NCBI GenBank assembly: GCA_009746045.1
Contig: RPFO01000015.1
Coordinates: 1,202,529 to 1,264,528 of the forward strand
Direction: 5' to 3'
Length of the DNA stretch: 62,000 bases
Origin: Mesostigma viride
Lineage: Eukaryota; Streptophyta; Mesostigmatophyceae; Mesostigmatales; Mesostigmataceae
In this document: piece by piece, positions 10,290 through 21,834 of the stretch
Position numbering within the stretch: position 1 is the stretch's first letter
How the letters are laid out: every line of letters starts with the position of its first letter
Made by a program: the position numbers and the translations under genes
Notes under the pieces: model-generated
The model's database searches: none
The model's input: only the letters and a program-made list of their open reading frames with translations
What the model was told of the DNA's origin: nothing

Positions 10290-12432
10290 AACCACCCGAG
10301 GGCAAGGTGCGCCCGATCGCCTGCGGTGAGGTGCTCCGCAAGCTCGTGGGCAAAGTGATCTGCCGCCAAAAGGCGCCCGAGCTCCGTGCCTTTTTCTGCC
10401 CGCCCCTCGCAGCGGGTGAGACCTCGGTGGCGGCCCAGCTGGGGGTGACGACTCCAGGCGGGGCGGATATCCTCATCCATTCGGTGCAGGCCTACCTCGA
10501 GGCCCACCCCACCCACGCTGTCGTCCAGGTCGACTGCCACAACGCGTTCAACAGTTTGTCCCGCGCCAGCATATTTGCGGCAGTCATGGAGTCCTTCGAG
10601 GACTTGTACGCTTGGACAGCCGTGTGCTACGGCCAGCCCGGCCAACGGCTGGTTCACATCATGGAGGACGGCACTCGCGGCGGCCTGCTGTCGCGGTCGG
10701 GCACCCCGCAAGGGTACCCCCTGGGACCCCTGTACTTTCGGCCGCCCGGCCCCTCCAGGGTTGCCTCCAAGCGGTCCCTGCTGCCCACCCGGCGGTCGCT
10801 ATCCAGGCCTACTTGGATGATATCTACCTCCTGGGCCCTGTGCCGGACACCACCGCGGCTCTGCTGGCACTGCAGACCGCGGTGGCCGACATCAACCTCC
10901 AGTTGACCCTGGCCAAGCGCGCGGTGTACTCGCCCCAAGGTGATTGCTCCGGCTTTCCGCCCCAGCTCTTGGGCCGGGACGAGCGCCTCCATGGGTTGGA
11001 TGTCCTCGGCGTTCCGGTTGGCGACCCCGAGTTTGTCATCGATGCTCTGTGGGCCGCCCTCGAGGCACGCACTGAGGTACTGCCCTTGATTGCGCGCCTT
11101 CATGATTCGCAGACCAAGGGTCTGCTTCTGTGGTTTTGCGCTCACCCTCGCGTCGTTCACTGGCTCCGGGGCGCTCTTCCGGCTCAGGTCCGGCTGGCCG
11201 CCGAGGGCCACGACGAACGCATCCAGTCGGCCTTGGCGCAGCTGGTCCCGGGCCCCAACCTCCCGCCACATGCTATTCGAGTTGCCTCCCTGCCTGCACG
11301 GATGGGTGGCTGTGGTCTGACTCGTGCCGCCTTGCTGGCCCCAGCAGCATTTTTGGGCTCCGTCGCTCAGTCGTGGGCGGAAAGCTGCCGGCTCCTGCCC
11401 CTTTTGGCAACGGCAGCGCCTGACCTCCTGGACCCCAGCAGCCCTTTGCCCTTCGTCACCGCCATCCAGGAGGACTATGCTGAGATCCAGCAGGCCTGTT
11501 CTCCCGTCCGTGCCGCTCAGGCGGTACAGCGCCACCTCCCTCGCGGCACTCCCTCGGTCGCCTCCGTTCAATCTCCCGCCGCATTCCCTGCTCGCGTCAT
11601 CGATAAACACCAGAACACCTACGCGGGTATTCTGCACACGGCTGATTGGATGGCTCTTTTCGCGGACCTCAACGCCCAGGGACGTGCGTGGCTGTTCTCG
11701 CTTTCCTTGCGGAGTGTGGGCTCGGCGTACCTTCGTGCTCTTCCCATGGCCCCCCCATTCGCCTTGGCTCCCAGCCACTACTCGGTGGCGCTCCGGCACC
11801 AGCTATTTGCCCCGCAGCCTCTTGTTCCGGCCGGGCGGCCTTGTGGTAGCTGTGGGCAGCCGCTGGATCCCACGGGGACTCACTACCTTGCCTGCATGGG
11901 GGGCCAACAGAATCAGAATTGGTATTTGTATTTGCACACTGTCCTCCTGACGGTGGTGCTCGCCATGGTTCGGTCAGTTTTCCCCCACGCGAACATCCGG
12001 TCCGAGGATGCGGATGGCGCTGCCTTCTATTCCCCCAACCACCGGCCTGACATCGTGGTGCTGGACTTTGAGGGGGGTGGCCGGCATCTGCTTATTGACG
12101 TTTCGGTGGCGCGGCCCTTGGCTCTTAGCCACGTGGCTGGGGCCTCCCTCACGGCAGGTTACACGGCGGACCGGGCGGAGCGGGCCAAGCTCCTGGCCTA
12201 CGGCGACGTCGGGCACCATCGTGTGGTGCCCTTTGTCCTGGAGGAGTTTGGGGCCATGGGGCCCCTGACCTCCGCCTTCTTCAAGGAGTGTTGCCGGCTC
12301 CGGGAGGACCGGCTGGACCTGGAGGGCCAGCGAGCCCCATGGTCGGCACGGACCTGGACGTCATATTGGCGTCAGCGCTTGTCGGTGGCGCTGACTCGGG
12401 CCATGGCTGATATCATGCTCCGCCGTCTCTAG
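10274..12432 (+). pseudogene. non-LTR reverse transcriptase with C-terminal RLE endonuclease (frameshifted)
   Basis: Two overlapping frames (10274-10906 and 10612-12432) join near 10740. Visible RT blocks are VRPIACGEVLRKLVGKVICR, VVQVDCHNAFNSLSR with a catalytic Asp, GTPQGYPLGPLYF, and AIQAYLDDIYLLG with the Asp pair. A CX2C...HX4C knuckle (CGSCGQPLDPTGTHYLAC, from 11842) follows, then a PD-(D/E)XK-like site, RPDIVV...LLIDVSVARP. This layout is that of early-branching, R2/NeSL-like LINEs, which nick DNA with a restriction-like endonuclease. The ORF ends LRRL at 12432. Confidence 0.85.
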
Positions 12433-12441
12433 GCCCTCTCC
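10290..12441 (+). mobile_element. 5'-truncated LINE with restriction-like endonuclease (copy 1)
   Basis: From 10290 the sequence matches the longer LINE at 29693-32548 in both protein and order. It starts in the middle of the RT palm, so it is 5'-truncated as LINE insertions usually are. Its 3' part is interrupted at 12470 by a TTAA-flanked transposon; the retroposon tail at 14727-14768 may be its displaced end (inference). Confidence 0.85.
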
Positions 12442-13666
12442 TCAAGCCCCCCCTGGGTGCCTGTGCTTGTTAACCCGTGTTTTTTTACAACGCGATGTAT
12501 CGCGTTGTAGGGTTAGAACGCGATGTATCGCGTTGTAATCTGACACGTGGCAGGCACAGTAGATACGAGATTTTCGGTCTGAAACTCGGTGGACGGCCTC
12601 CTTACATCCCGTAGAACTCAAGAAAAAATCATGGTATTTTTTGGATTTTTTTTGTGACAGCTGCAAACAAATATGTACCACTGAAATCAGGCATTTTCGC
12701 GGGACGAAGGTGAAGACGACGGCGATGGCAGCAGGTAGATCTCGCCAGTTTTCGCGCGAATTTCAGTGGCTGTTGGGTGGTACGACCATGATGATGCGTT
12801 CAAAGGTTGATAATTAGGTTTCTACGAGTTTGTTGAGGTACTGGGGCAAAGGAAACGTAGATTTTTCCAGTTTCTCACCCAACTTTCATGCGGAAACCCT
12901 GGAAACCGGCATACATATTATTTCGCCAAGACTCGGGTCTGATGCGGGACCATGCTTGGTATTTCCATGGTGTTTTGACTTCTTAACACATGTTTATTCA
13001 TTCCGAACGCCCGGACTCTCGGCTAAACCGAGATTTGTGCAGACTTTTATTGGGTAGCTTCGGGCATGATGGTGCCTGCAAATAGCGTAAGGCGTGACCG
13101 TGGCTATTGTTACGGTATGCTGTATTTTCCTGGAAATGGCCTCTGCCACCGGCTCAATAGTGCTTGCAGGCGTAAGTATATCGTGTTTCTACCTAGTTTC
13201 TGCCAGTTTTCCACTTATTTCTACCGACCTCTGCCCAGCCTCTCTAAGACCGCCATCCTACTCGACGTTGCTTGCATGTCAGCCATAGCAGGTTGCAGTT
13301 GTGCAGTATTCAGGTGCTGTATAGGTCGTCAAGCCGTGAATATATCGTGAGGATTGGATATTGATGGTTTATACTGCGTTGATTGTGCAAGAAGATCAGC
13401 TAGGTGCCCATAATCATGGTGTATAATAATGCGTTGTTAGCATCTTGCCACCATTTGCTAGCATGCATTCCAGCGTCATCTTTGCCTGCATGTAAGCTCA
13501 TGGATCACTCAACCTATCCAAGCCTTGCATTACACATGCCTCTTTCTTTCAGTATTGCACACGTTATGGAATGAAAACCCAGTGCCTCCCTTCCCACGAG
13601 GCATGTGCTCAACACGTTGTGAGAGTGGATGATGCTTTGGCTATGGCTGCCTGATTCAGTCATATT

Positions 13667-13900
13667 ATGTCATCCAAGGACATTCCCAAAAGGGTAGGGA
13701 AACCTGTCACCAACTACGTTCAGATGTTGCTGGACGACCTAGTGGTCCCAGCCCAGTTTGAGCACCGCATCCACTCTCTCTCCCGTCTTTGGACTGCCAT
13801 GCAGGACAAGACGCGGTGGAAGAAGATTGTCAAGGCGCACACGCCCGACCCTGTGGGCAAGCCACCTCCCCCCAAGCGGAGGAGGCGTTTTGATGAGTAG
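13667..13900 (+). pseudogene. C-terminal end of a LINE ORF, 77 aa
   Basis: The frame reads VGKPVTNYVQMLLDDL, then RIHSLSRLWTAMQDKTRWKK, VGKPPPPKRRRRFDE and stop. It resembles the extreme C-terminus of LINE polyproteins, and its DK.+W...VGKP pattern recurs in the degenerate LINE at 37640-38766 (VMDKAKWAQV...VGKP). A hairpin and AT-repeat tail follow 90 bp downstream, supporting a strongly 5'-truncated LINE copy of about 370 bp. Confidence 0.6.
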
Positions 13901-13987
13901 TGTAGGTAGGATTTTCTAGATAGAGTTAGGACAGTTCGATCACGCGGCTTCCTCCACCCCATCCATCATGAAATATGTGCTACATGA

Positions 13988-14033
13988 CCTCCCCACGGAG
14001 GCATGTTATAATTTAATTTAATTTAATTTTTTT
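13988..14033 (+). repeat. retroposon tail: hairpin plus (AATTT)n
   Basis: CCTCCCCACGGAGG can pair into a 5-bp stem with a 4-nt loop, and it is followed by a short AATTT-type tandem repeat. The same arrangement occurs at 14727-14768 and 38729-38766. Stem-loop plus simple repeat is typical of LINE/SINE 3' ends recognised by the reverse transcriptase. Confidence 0.65.
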
Positions 14034-14726
14034 TTATGTCATCCAGTCATGATGTTTGATGCATGTTTGATGCTGTATAACTTATACAACACCTATTTTC
14101 AACGTTTTGACCCTCCAAGCTCACTATGGCCCCGTTTATGGGGCTCGTGTCGTTGCGCCATGTTGTGAAGGGCTCTCATTTTTCCCACTGCGTTGTACTG
14201 CGTTGTAATTGTGATGCTAATAAAAAATAGCTCCAGTGGCCCAATGGGCCTGAGTTTTGTTTCACAGAGCCTGCATATGTTGCCCATAGCTCGTGCAAGA
14301 AGCCAGATTTTTTTCATGAACCATTTGTGAATAAGCACATGACTTGTGACCTAGGGTCAACAAATCGCGGTCATGGTCAGACCCCCCTGTATTCAAACCA
14401 GTGTATCTCTCTAATGAATAAGCATTTTGTAGGTCTGAGTAGCTCAAAAAATCCTTTGATTTATGGGCTTTCAGGAAAGTATACACATGACTATGAAACA
14501 AAATTTCCCTAGATGTTATGACGTGTTCCATAAATAGCTTACAACGCAGTATATCGCGTTCTAAAAAAAAAACACGGGTCAAGGAGGCATGAACCATCAT
14601 GGCGGTGCAGGTGCACCTTGTGCACCCAGAGCAGGTGGTAGTTGTACATCCTCCACCTGCAGGTTGTAGCCCTGATTGTATTACAAACCCATAGATGCCC
14701 CTTTCTCCGGGCTATGTGTTACATAT

Positions 14727-14768
14727 GCTCCCAACGGAGCTATGATTTTAATTAATTAATTAATTAAT
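14727..14768 (+). repeat. retroposon tail: hairpin plus (AATT)n
   Basis: GCTCCCAACGGAGC forms the same stem as the tail at 13988 and is followed by AATT repeats. It lies 145 bp beyond the right end of the TTAA transposon, so it may be the original 3' end of the LINE at 10290-12441 that the transposon split. That link is inferred from position only. Confidence 0.6.
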
Positions 14769-14875
14769 GCTCCGCCGTACGCGGGCTGATTTTGCGGTGC
14801 AGCAGGGCTATTAGGTTCCTCCCGTTAGGCGTTTCCATTGGTCTTATCGTAGTATAGAGCTTTGACATGGCTCTG

Positions 14876-15031
14876 TATATAGGTTTATAGCTGGGCGTTT
14901 GCTTTGGTTTGAGTGCTTTCACTCTGCTGTAAGTAATTATATTTTTATAATATATATTATAATAATATAATTACTTACAGCAGAGTGAAATCACTCAAAC
15001 CAAAGCAAACGCCCAGCTATAAACCTCTATA
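14876..15031. repeat. fold-back inverted repeat, ~78-bp arms
   Basis: The arms mirror around 14953/14954. Each contains CTGGGCGTTTGCTTTGGTTT and CTCTGCTGTAAGTAATTAT in opposite orientation, with only a few mismatches. A further direct copy of the AT-rich core (GTAATTATATTTTTATAATA) follows at about 15040-15065. It could be a fold-back or MITE-type element; no flanking duplication is obvious. Confidence 0.8.
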
Positions 15032-15065
15032 CAAAATTATGTAATTATATTTTTATAATATATAT

Positions 15066-15951
15066 TCAACCAGGACAGTGGGAAACTTTGCGAACTGAAG
15101 ACGTGTTAGAATCCCTGAATGCCTCTGTGGCCCTGTCGCCATCGCCGCACTCCCGCACCTGCAAACCACGGCCAGTGGCTTTTTTTGTGGTGCCTGTGCT
15201 CGCGCCGTCTTGCCTTCGTCCAACATGAAAGACGCGACGCGCATTCGCTGTCGCCTTTGGATCGACCAAAGGACACGCACTTTGAACTAACCCTAGTCTT
15301 ACGAAGCAGACTTGAAATAGTTACTCGTACAGCAAAAACTTCCTAGGACCGTAACTCGAGCTACGGTTGCTGAAATGCCAGAGTTATCAGTCCAGCAGCG
15401 TTTCATGCACACACAGTCGAAAATTGGCGGGAATCCCAGAAAACGTGAAAATTTCAGCAAAATAGCAGAATTTCAACGACTCAGAGAGTCAGAATAGTCA
15501 GAATATTTAATTCATACGGAGTATCCACCAATTCATGTGAAAGTGCCGAAGGTAAGAAGCATCTGCCATGGAATCCTGCAGTGGGAGTGGAACCTAGGGC
15601 GCTGTGGCAGTCAGCGGCCCAGGCTGGCAGCCTGCCGAAGGCATAGCAGGGCGGGGGGGCCACCGGACACCAACCGGACGGCCGCGCGGGCTCTGGACAA
15701 GTGCGTCCGGACAGCCTGGCGGCGTCCGGACAACCGGACACAATGTCCGGAACCGGACCGTTAGCAGAAACACTGCCTCCCCCCCACCTTGCCTTCATCA
15801 CCACCACCCTCACGCGGCCTCATCAGGTGTTCTTACCATCCCCCCCCCCCCCCCCCCCTATATGGCATCAATCACCCTTGCCCTCCTTTACGCAGTGGCA
15901 ATCACTCCCCACCCTCCTTCACGCGGAAACGATCACCCATCCCCCCCCCCT
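15066..15951. other. intergenic stretch downstream of INO1
   Basis: No gene is recognised. Notable contents are a cluster of CCGGACA-type motifs at about 15660-15770 and a poly-C run at 15840-15858. INO1 is transcribed toward this region, so its 3' untranslated sequence lies here. Confidence 0.5.
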
Positions 15952-18900
15952 TCACGAGGCGGCGATCATCTTGTCATGCGCGACGCGGAAGCGGTCGGCG
16001 TCCATCGTGCGGTACTCGAGCATCATGTTGTTCTCGGGGGCAAGGCCCAGGCACGCGCGGAAGACATTCTCCAGCGCGGCACGCTGCTTGGCCAGCGCGT
16101 TCACGATGGGCGTGCCCGGGCACACAAGCGGCGCCTGCGGCGGGGCGGAGTGCGGGCAAGCGGTAGAAGGGCCAATGGGTGGTCAATAACAGCCATGCTC
16201 ATGAATAAGGTGATGCTCCATAGCCTTGATGAAATGAAGAATCCGCCCAATGGCTCATGAGGTGGACATGCAGGAAGGCATGCCGATCGTGACAAGGGGA
16301 GGAATCTGCAAATGCAACAAGGGAGCTGACGCGTCAAAGCTTAGCTTTCCCTGCCGCCTCCCACGTATTATTCTTCCCAAGCGCATCGGCAATGACAGGC
16401 ACAAGAAGAGTGGTCAACATTCCTGGAGAAAAGTGCTTTTATCCCCTCTCCCCCCCGATATTTTCTCATGCAGCTGACCCACTGTCCACTGCCAAGCCCT
16501 GGGCCAAGCGAGCAACGTCCACCCAATGCAGCACCAACAACACTGACCCCTAACCTGATGGTCAAAGCATCCCTCTGCCCAAGTGTCATGCACCCCTTGT
16601 CTCTGTACACGCACGCACTGCTTCTGTGTGAACAAGCATGCACTGCTGGTGTGTACAGAGTGGACGGCAGGTCGTACGACCGCTGGAAACCCTGGGTCGC
16701 ATCAAACCCATCCGCACATTCCTAGTCACACCCAGCCACCTTAGTAATTTACGAAAGTTGTGTCAATACAGGCATAGCCCCTTCCTACGGACAGGAACAG
16801 CTAGGGTGCTCCCCGTTGGTCTAAATTGCTGCTTTCATTTAAGATTACTAAACGGATACACCCTAACCACCTTGGTTGTGCAATCAAGGACAGTGCCCAC
16901 CTTGGCCATGTGCAAGCAAGGACATGGCCCACCTTGGTCATGTGCAAACGAGGGCAGTGCCCACCATGGTCATGTACAAGCAAGGCAAGAACACGGCCCG
17001 CCTTGGTCAAGTACAAGCGAGCGCAGTGCCCACCTTGTTCATGTGCAAGCGAGGGCAGTGCCCACCTTGGTCATGTGCAAGCGAGGGCAGTGCCCACCTT
17101 GGTCATGTACAAGCAAGGCAAGAACATGGCCCACCTTGGTGATGTGCAAGCGAGGGCAGTGCCCACCTTGGTCATGTACATAATAGGCAAAAACATGGCC
17201 CACCTTGGTCATGTGCAAGCGAGGGCAGTGCCCACCTTGGTCATGTGCAAGCGAGGGCAGTGCCCACCTTGGTCATGTGCAAGCGAGGGCAGTGCCCACC
17301 TTGGTCATGTACAAGCAAGGCAAGAACATGGCCCACCTTGGTCATGTGCAAGCGACGGCAGTGCCCACCTTGGTCATGTACATAATAGGCAAAAACATGG
17401 CCCACCTTGGTCATGTGCAAGCGAGCGCAGTGCCCACCTTGGTCATGTGCAAGCGAGGGCAGTGCCCACCTTGGTCATGTACAAGCAAGGCAAGAACATG
17501 GCCCACCTTGGTCATGTGCAAGCGAGCGCAGTGCCCACCTTGGTCATGTGCAAGCGAGGGCAGTGCCCACCTTGGTCATGTACAAGCAAGGCAGGCACAT
17601 GGCCCACCTTGGTCATGTGCAAGCGAGCTCAGTGCCCACCTTGGTGATATGCAAGCGGGGGCAGTGCCCACCTTGGTCATGTTCAAGCAAGGCAAGACCA
17701 CGGCCCACCTTGGTCATGTGCAAGCGAGCGCAGTGCCCACCTTGGTCATGTACAAGCAAGGCGAGGGCAGTGCCCACCTTGGTCATGTACAAGCAAGGCA
17801 AGAACACGGCCCACCTTGGTCATGTGCAAGCGAGGACAGTGCCCGCCTTGGTCATGTGTAAGCAAGAGCAGTGCCCACCTTGGTCATGTACAAGCAAAGC
17901 AAGAGCATGGTCCACCTTGGTCATGTGCAAGCGAGGGCAGTGCCCACCTTGGTCATGTACATAAAAGGCAAAAACATGGCCCACCTTGGTCATGTAGGAG
18001 AGCAGGGAGGCGACTGGGTGGAAAGGCTCGAACGCCCCGCCGTCCTTGCGCACTTGGATACGGGTCATGAGCTCGGCGAGCAGCACCAGGTCGAGGATAA
18101 GCGGGGACGCGAGCAGGCTGTCCTCGCACGTGTTGTGCAGCACGATCGTGTTGGTGCCGCCCATGAAGATCTCCGACGTGTACTCGTCCATCGCGCGCTT
18201 GCTGTCGGCCACGTAGGGCACGTACTTGATCACCACCACGTGGTCCGGGTGCTCACCAGGCCCATACAGGATACTGCGCGCCAGCACATATGTTGATGTG
18301 ATACGTGGGGGGAAAGATAGTCTTATTCATCACTGCGTGCAACAAGGTTTGTTTCAGTCAGAGAGGCAGGACGGGATGCATCTTACGATAAGCAACGCAG
18401 GAATCCTACAGGAATTACATACGATTGCAGGCAAATAGGGGATGATGGGTAACCAACATGTTTAACACAGATAAGTGAGCGGGGGGCATGCCATGCCAGA
18501 GGAAAGACAGAGGGATACGAGCCAGGTCTGCCTCTGGCGTCCTCTGATATCCCTTTCCATGTAAACCGCGACCAGAAAAAGAGGCAGGTAGTTGGCAGTT
18601 GTCAAACAGAAAGGTGATGAAGAAGCCAAAACTGGAGGATGTCACTCCACTTAATGAGGTTGAGACCAGAAGGTAGGGAAGGCCAAAAATGAAACAAAGG
18701 AGAAGCAGCAAGACAGGCAAGGTGATCAAGAACTGGGTGGTGGGGAAGCCAACGGCAGCATGGTACATGATAATTCTCCTGGGGGACCAGAAAATGGCCC
18801 ACTGAGGCAAGTTGGGGAATAAGGGAGAGGCGGGGGGGGGGGCACAATTTTGCTGGGATGGGCGAGGAGAAGGGCAGTGGCACCTATGCCATCACAAAAA

Positions 18901-20541
18901 GGTGTGTTGCGCTCATCTGCCTGGGTAAATTAAACAAAAGGCTGACGTGAGGGGCAGAGCCACCTCGAGTGCACGCTGTACGCCAGACAATTAGCCACCC
19001 TCCCCCCAATCTCACAAAGAAACAGGAAGGCCCTTCCCTCTTGGGATTCATTTCTCAGCACACCATTTCAATGACACGCGGCAACCTTCCAGGACACCAC
19101 TCCTACCAGTGGGCCCCCCCGCCCCACTCTTCTCACCCCTTCCATCTGCACCACTCCCCCCCCCCCCCCCCCATGCCCTCCTTCAATAATTTGTTTCAGG
19201 CGCCCCCCCCCCCCCCCCCCCCCCCTCCTTTATTACCTGTTAGAGGCGACCATATCGTCGACGACGTTTGACTTGGAGATCTCCTTGGATCGAAACTGCT
19301 GCGGCGCGGACAGGTTGTAGCCATCGTTGTTGCCCAGGTGGTTGTAGCTGACGATGGACATGGGCTTGATGCCCGCGCCCACCAAAAAGTCGACCAGAAC
19401 CGACTTCATCTTGGTCTGCCCGCTCTTGAAGTCATCGCCCGCAATGAGGGAGCCTTGCTCTACCGCGTATTCAATCACGCCCGGGACAAAAGTGTTCTGG
19501 GGGGAGCCGTTGATGAAGGGCACGCCCTCGTGGATGCAGGCGAGTGCATAAATAGTCGAGGGGGAGATCTCCTTCTCATTGCGATCCAGGGCGGCGAACA
19601 GGTTAGCCTGCGTGTCGTTCAGGCCCGTGATCAGCTCCGTGAAGCGCTCCGTGTTGGCCGTCCACAGCACGACCACCTTGTCAACACCCTTGCTGGCCTT
19701 GAACTCGCGGATATCACGGCACAGCTTCTCAAACTGCTCCTTCTTCGTGCCCTTGACCGTGTTGTTCGCGCGCTCCTCCTGGTTACCGGCGATGAACTCA
19801 GGGTCCCACACGCCGGGCAACGGGAACATGTCCTTCATGAACGGGTAGCACTGGCGCTGGACGTCCACGTCGAGGACCTTGGCACGCTCCATGGCGTCTG
19901 CGATCCCCATGCCGCTGATGTCCCACCCACCGAACACAATGTCGTTAGGGTTCACCATCGGCAGAAGGTTTTTAAAAGGGGTGTAAACGTCCTCGCCGTT
20001 GCAGGAGCCGATACGGCACGTCGAAGCCTGGGTGAGCGATCCGTAATAATTGGCGCGCTGGACGCCCTCCTTGGTTTTCCATGAAATCCCTTCACGGTTG
20101 GCGATAACGCCGGCCGTCAGGGTGGAGCCGTTGTTGCCGCCCCATCCAACCAGCATCACCCTGCAAAAGTGCGAGCCACGAAGACGGCAAAAGGTGGATT
20201 GCCCAGCACAAACTTGAGCAGGCAGGGGAAAAGTCGCTGGCCTGATCCCAACAAAGCCACATCATTATGTTTACGTTAAAAGCACGGCACCAACGCATAG
20301 TCTGGTTCAAGCCTCACATTCTTTTAAGCCAGGCCATGAGATTGACATACCCAAGCTTCGGGACTCTGCGATCCGTCTTAAACTCATACGTAGCAGACTC
20401 AGGCTTAACCACCCACTCCACGGCCCCTGCCTTCGTTTCCTGCTGCTCCACTTTGCAGGTTTCATACTTCACGGTAGAAATGATGCTATCCTCCGTGTAG
20501 CATACATTGGGCGCTACGACCTGGAAATTTTCGACAAGCAT
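15952..20541 (-). CDS. INO1: myo-inositol-3-phosphate synthase, four exons, 528 aa
   Basis: The enzyme (EC 5.5.1.4) converts glucose 6-phosphate to inositol 3-phosphate with bound NAD in the cytosol, the first step of inositol synthesis. Exons on the minus strand are 20541-20351, 20160-19237, 18273-17985 and 16134-15952. All junctions are GT-AG and their phases agree (2, 2, 0), giving 1,587 nt without a frameshift. Landmarks are [19 protein letters not shown] (NAD-binding glycines, split by intron 1), [67 protein letters not shown] and [17 protein letters not shown]. The start MLVENFQV matches the family's MFIESF-type N-terminus. The C-terminus runs about 15 residues past the usual end. Intron 3 holds the minisatellite described separately. 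Confidence 0.97.
16870..17997. repeat. minisatellite of splice-donor-containing units in INO1 intron 3
   Basis: About 33 units, in roughly 32-bp and 37-bp versions, follow one another without interruption. On the plus strand each has CCCACCTTGGTCATGT followed by a variable part (GCAAGCGAGGGCAGTG, or ACAAGCAAGGCAAGAACATG). On the coding strand that core reads ACATGACCAAGGTGGG, identical to the true exon 3/intron 3 junction at 17985/17984. The array runs right up to and includes the real donor. The remainder of the intron (16135-16870) shows nothing recognisable. Confidence 0.95.
18274..19236 (-). other. INO1 intron 2 (963 bp) with homopolymer runs
   Basis: The intron begins GTAATAAAG and ends GCGCGCAG on the coding strand. 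Near its 5' end it contains two long C runs on the plus strand (19157-19172 and 19203-19225), and a G run at 18831-18841. No nested gene is seen. Confidence 0.85.
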
Positions 20542-21819
20542 GGTCGCGTCTGTCTTCTTGCTTGGTGGCCGAACGAGTGGACGATCCCTGGATCGGCCGA
20601 TGCTCGTGGGTTACTGCGGCTAGGGTTGTCACCTTCCCCAATATACGTGTTGCCACTTGCCACGCCTGACGCCTTCCGCGGTTGCAGAAACAAGCAAGAC
20701 GATGCGCTGTGATGGCGTGATGTGAGTGGTGGAGGATCAAAATTGCACTGCTTCACATGCTTGGATCGAAAATGACGCCCCAAATAATCCCATGCCAGGG
20801 TTCCAGTGAGAACGCTTGGGCCTCGGCAGCCAATCATTGTCGTACTGTACATGCCAGTAATGCAACGGACGTGACAAGGCAAACTGAACGGCAAAGCTCA
20901 ACGCCAGTTGAGTTTATTCCAGGGTTGGGCGGACCCGGGTTCCGTTCCGAAATTTCGGAATTACGGGGGTCGGAATTCCGTTCCGTTTAGGTTCCGGGGA
21001 CTGCCAAAAAACGTGGTCGGAATCAGATTCCGGTTCCGTAAACGGAACTGACGTAATTACGGCGGAACGGAATGGTCCGCATGTGTTTAGGGTTCAAAGA
21101 AGCCCGGAAAACCTGTCAAAGCGCGCGCGCTGCCCCAACCGACGCAAAATAGGAGGGGTGACATCCCGACTGTGGAATCTGTGGGTGCTCCCACACTCCC
21201 GGGGGGTTGCCGACGACGGAGGGGTGGCCGGGCACTCCACTAGCAAAACTCGGAACTCCTTCCGAGCATTGTGGATGACGACGGTAGCAAGGAGGAAGGA
21301 GCACCGCTGTACGCTCACTACAGGCAGCCGCACAACCTGGGAGCCAAGCGCGGCGCATCTAATGGTCATGCGGGAGCTTAGGGCCGGGAGCTTGTCAGGG
21401 AGCTGCCCAGCCATGGCCCAGCAGCAAGAAGCACCTTGGCGGGAGAGCGGCGTTTCAAATGATGGAGCTCTATGCTGTGCCGCTGTTGCCGTCGACAACC
21501 AATTGCTCAACGTTGTACTTACTGTTCGCGGCTAATAAATATCAAGGTAGGGATTCCTAGTTATTTGAATTGCTTACGCGCATCCTTGATGCAAAAGAAA
21601 AGCCGCAACTCACTGCGCATTTGACGAGCGGCAACATTGTTATCTAATACACAAGTACATGCACTCGCAAGGTCGAAAGTTTCACACCCCCAGGCTGAGT
21701 AAAGGTAATAACAACAATGATGGCGGAAGGGCTGTTGAGCACAAACGCAAAAGCCAAGTGTGAAGACCCAACTTGACTTGAATGACTTCTATTATCTGCA
21801 GCTGCGGTCGGCTCACGGC
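20542..21819. other. INO1 upstream region and intergenic DNA
   Basis: The INO1 promoter should lie just above 20541, but no clear TATA box is visible. At 20918-21075 there is a dense block of TTCCG/CGGAA repeats starting with CAGGGTTGGGCGGACCCGGG, which resembles the terminus of a hAT-type transposon; no matching second end was found. No gene is recognised. Confidence 0.4.
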
Positions 21820-21834
21820 TGTCCTGCAATTATT

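Larger units (their letters stand above)
12470..14582. mobile_element. TTAA-flanked DNA transposon with ~40-bp terminal inverted repeats (piggyBac-like ends)
   Basis: The left end reads TTAACCCGTGTTTTTTTACA and the right end is its complement ending ACACGGGTCAA, so TTAA on the left and TCAA on the right could be a decayed target duplication. A termini-CCC plus TTAA pattern is that of piggyBac elements. Next to the ends lie near-palindromes around ACAACGCGAT...ATCGCGTTGT: two on the left (12488-12538) and one on the right (about 14541-14562). No transposase is visible; the interior holds a LINE fragment. A truncated second copy lies at 36777-37326. Confidence 0.65.

Noticed and set aside
16826-17964. 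Long plus-strand ORFs (up to 273 aa) of [12 protein letters not shown]-type repeats
   Set aside because: They are translations of the INO1 intron minisatellite in several frames, antisense to the gene.
16870-17997. CRISPR-like regular repeat array
   Set aside because: Units are contiguous variants without unique spacers, lie in a eukaryotic intron and derive from the splice junction.
20918-21075. hAT transposon start (CAGGGTTGGGCGG)
   Set aside because: Suggestive end sequence and TTCCG repeats, but no second terminus, 8-bp duplication or transposase seen.
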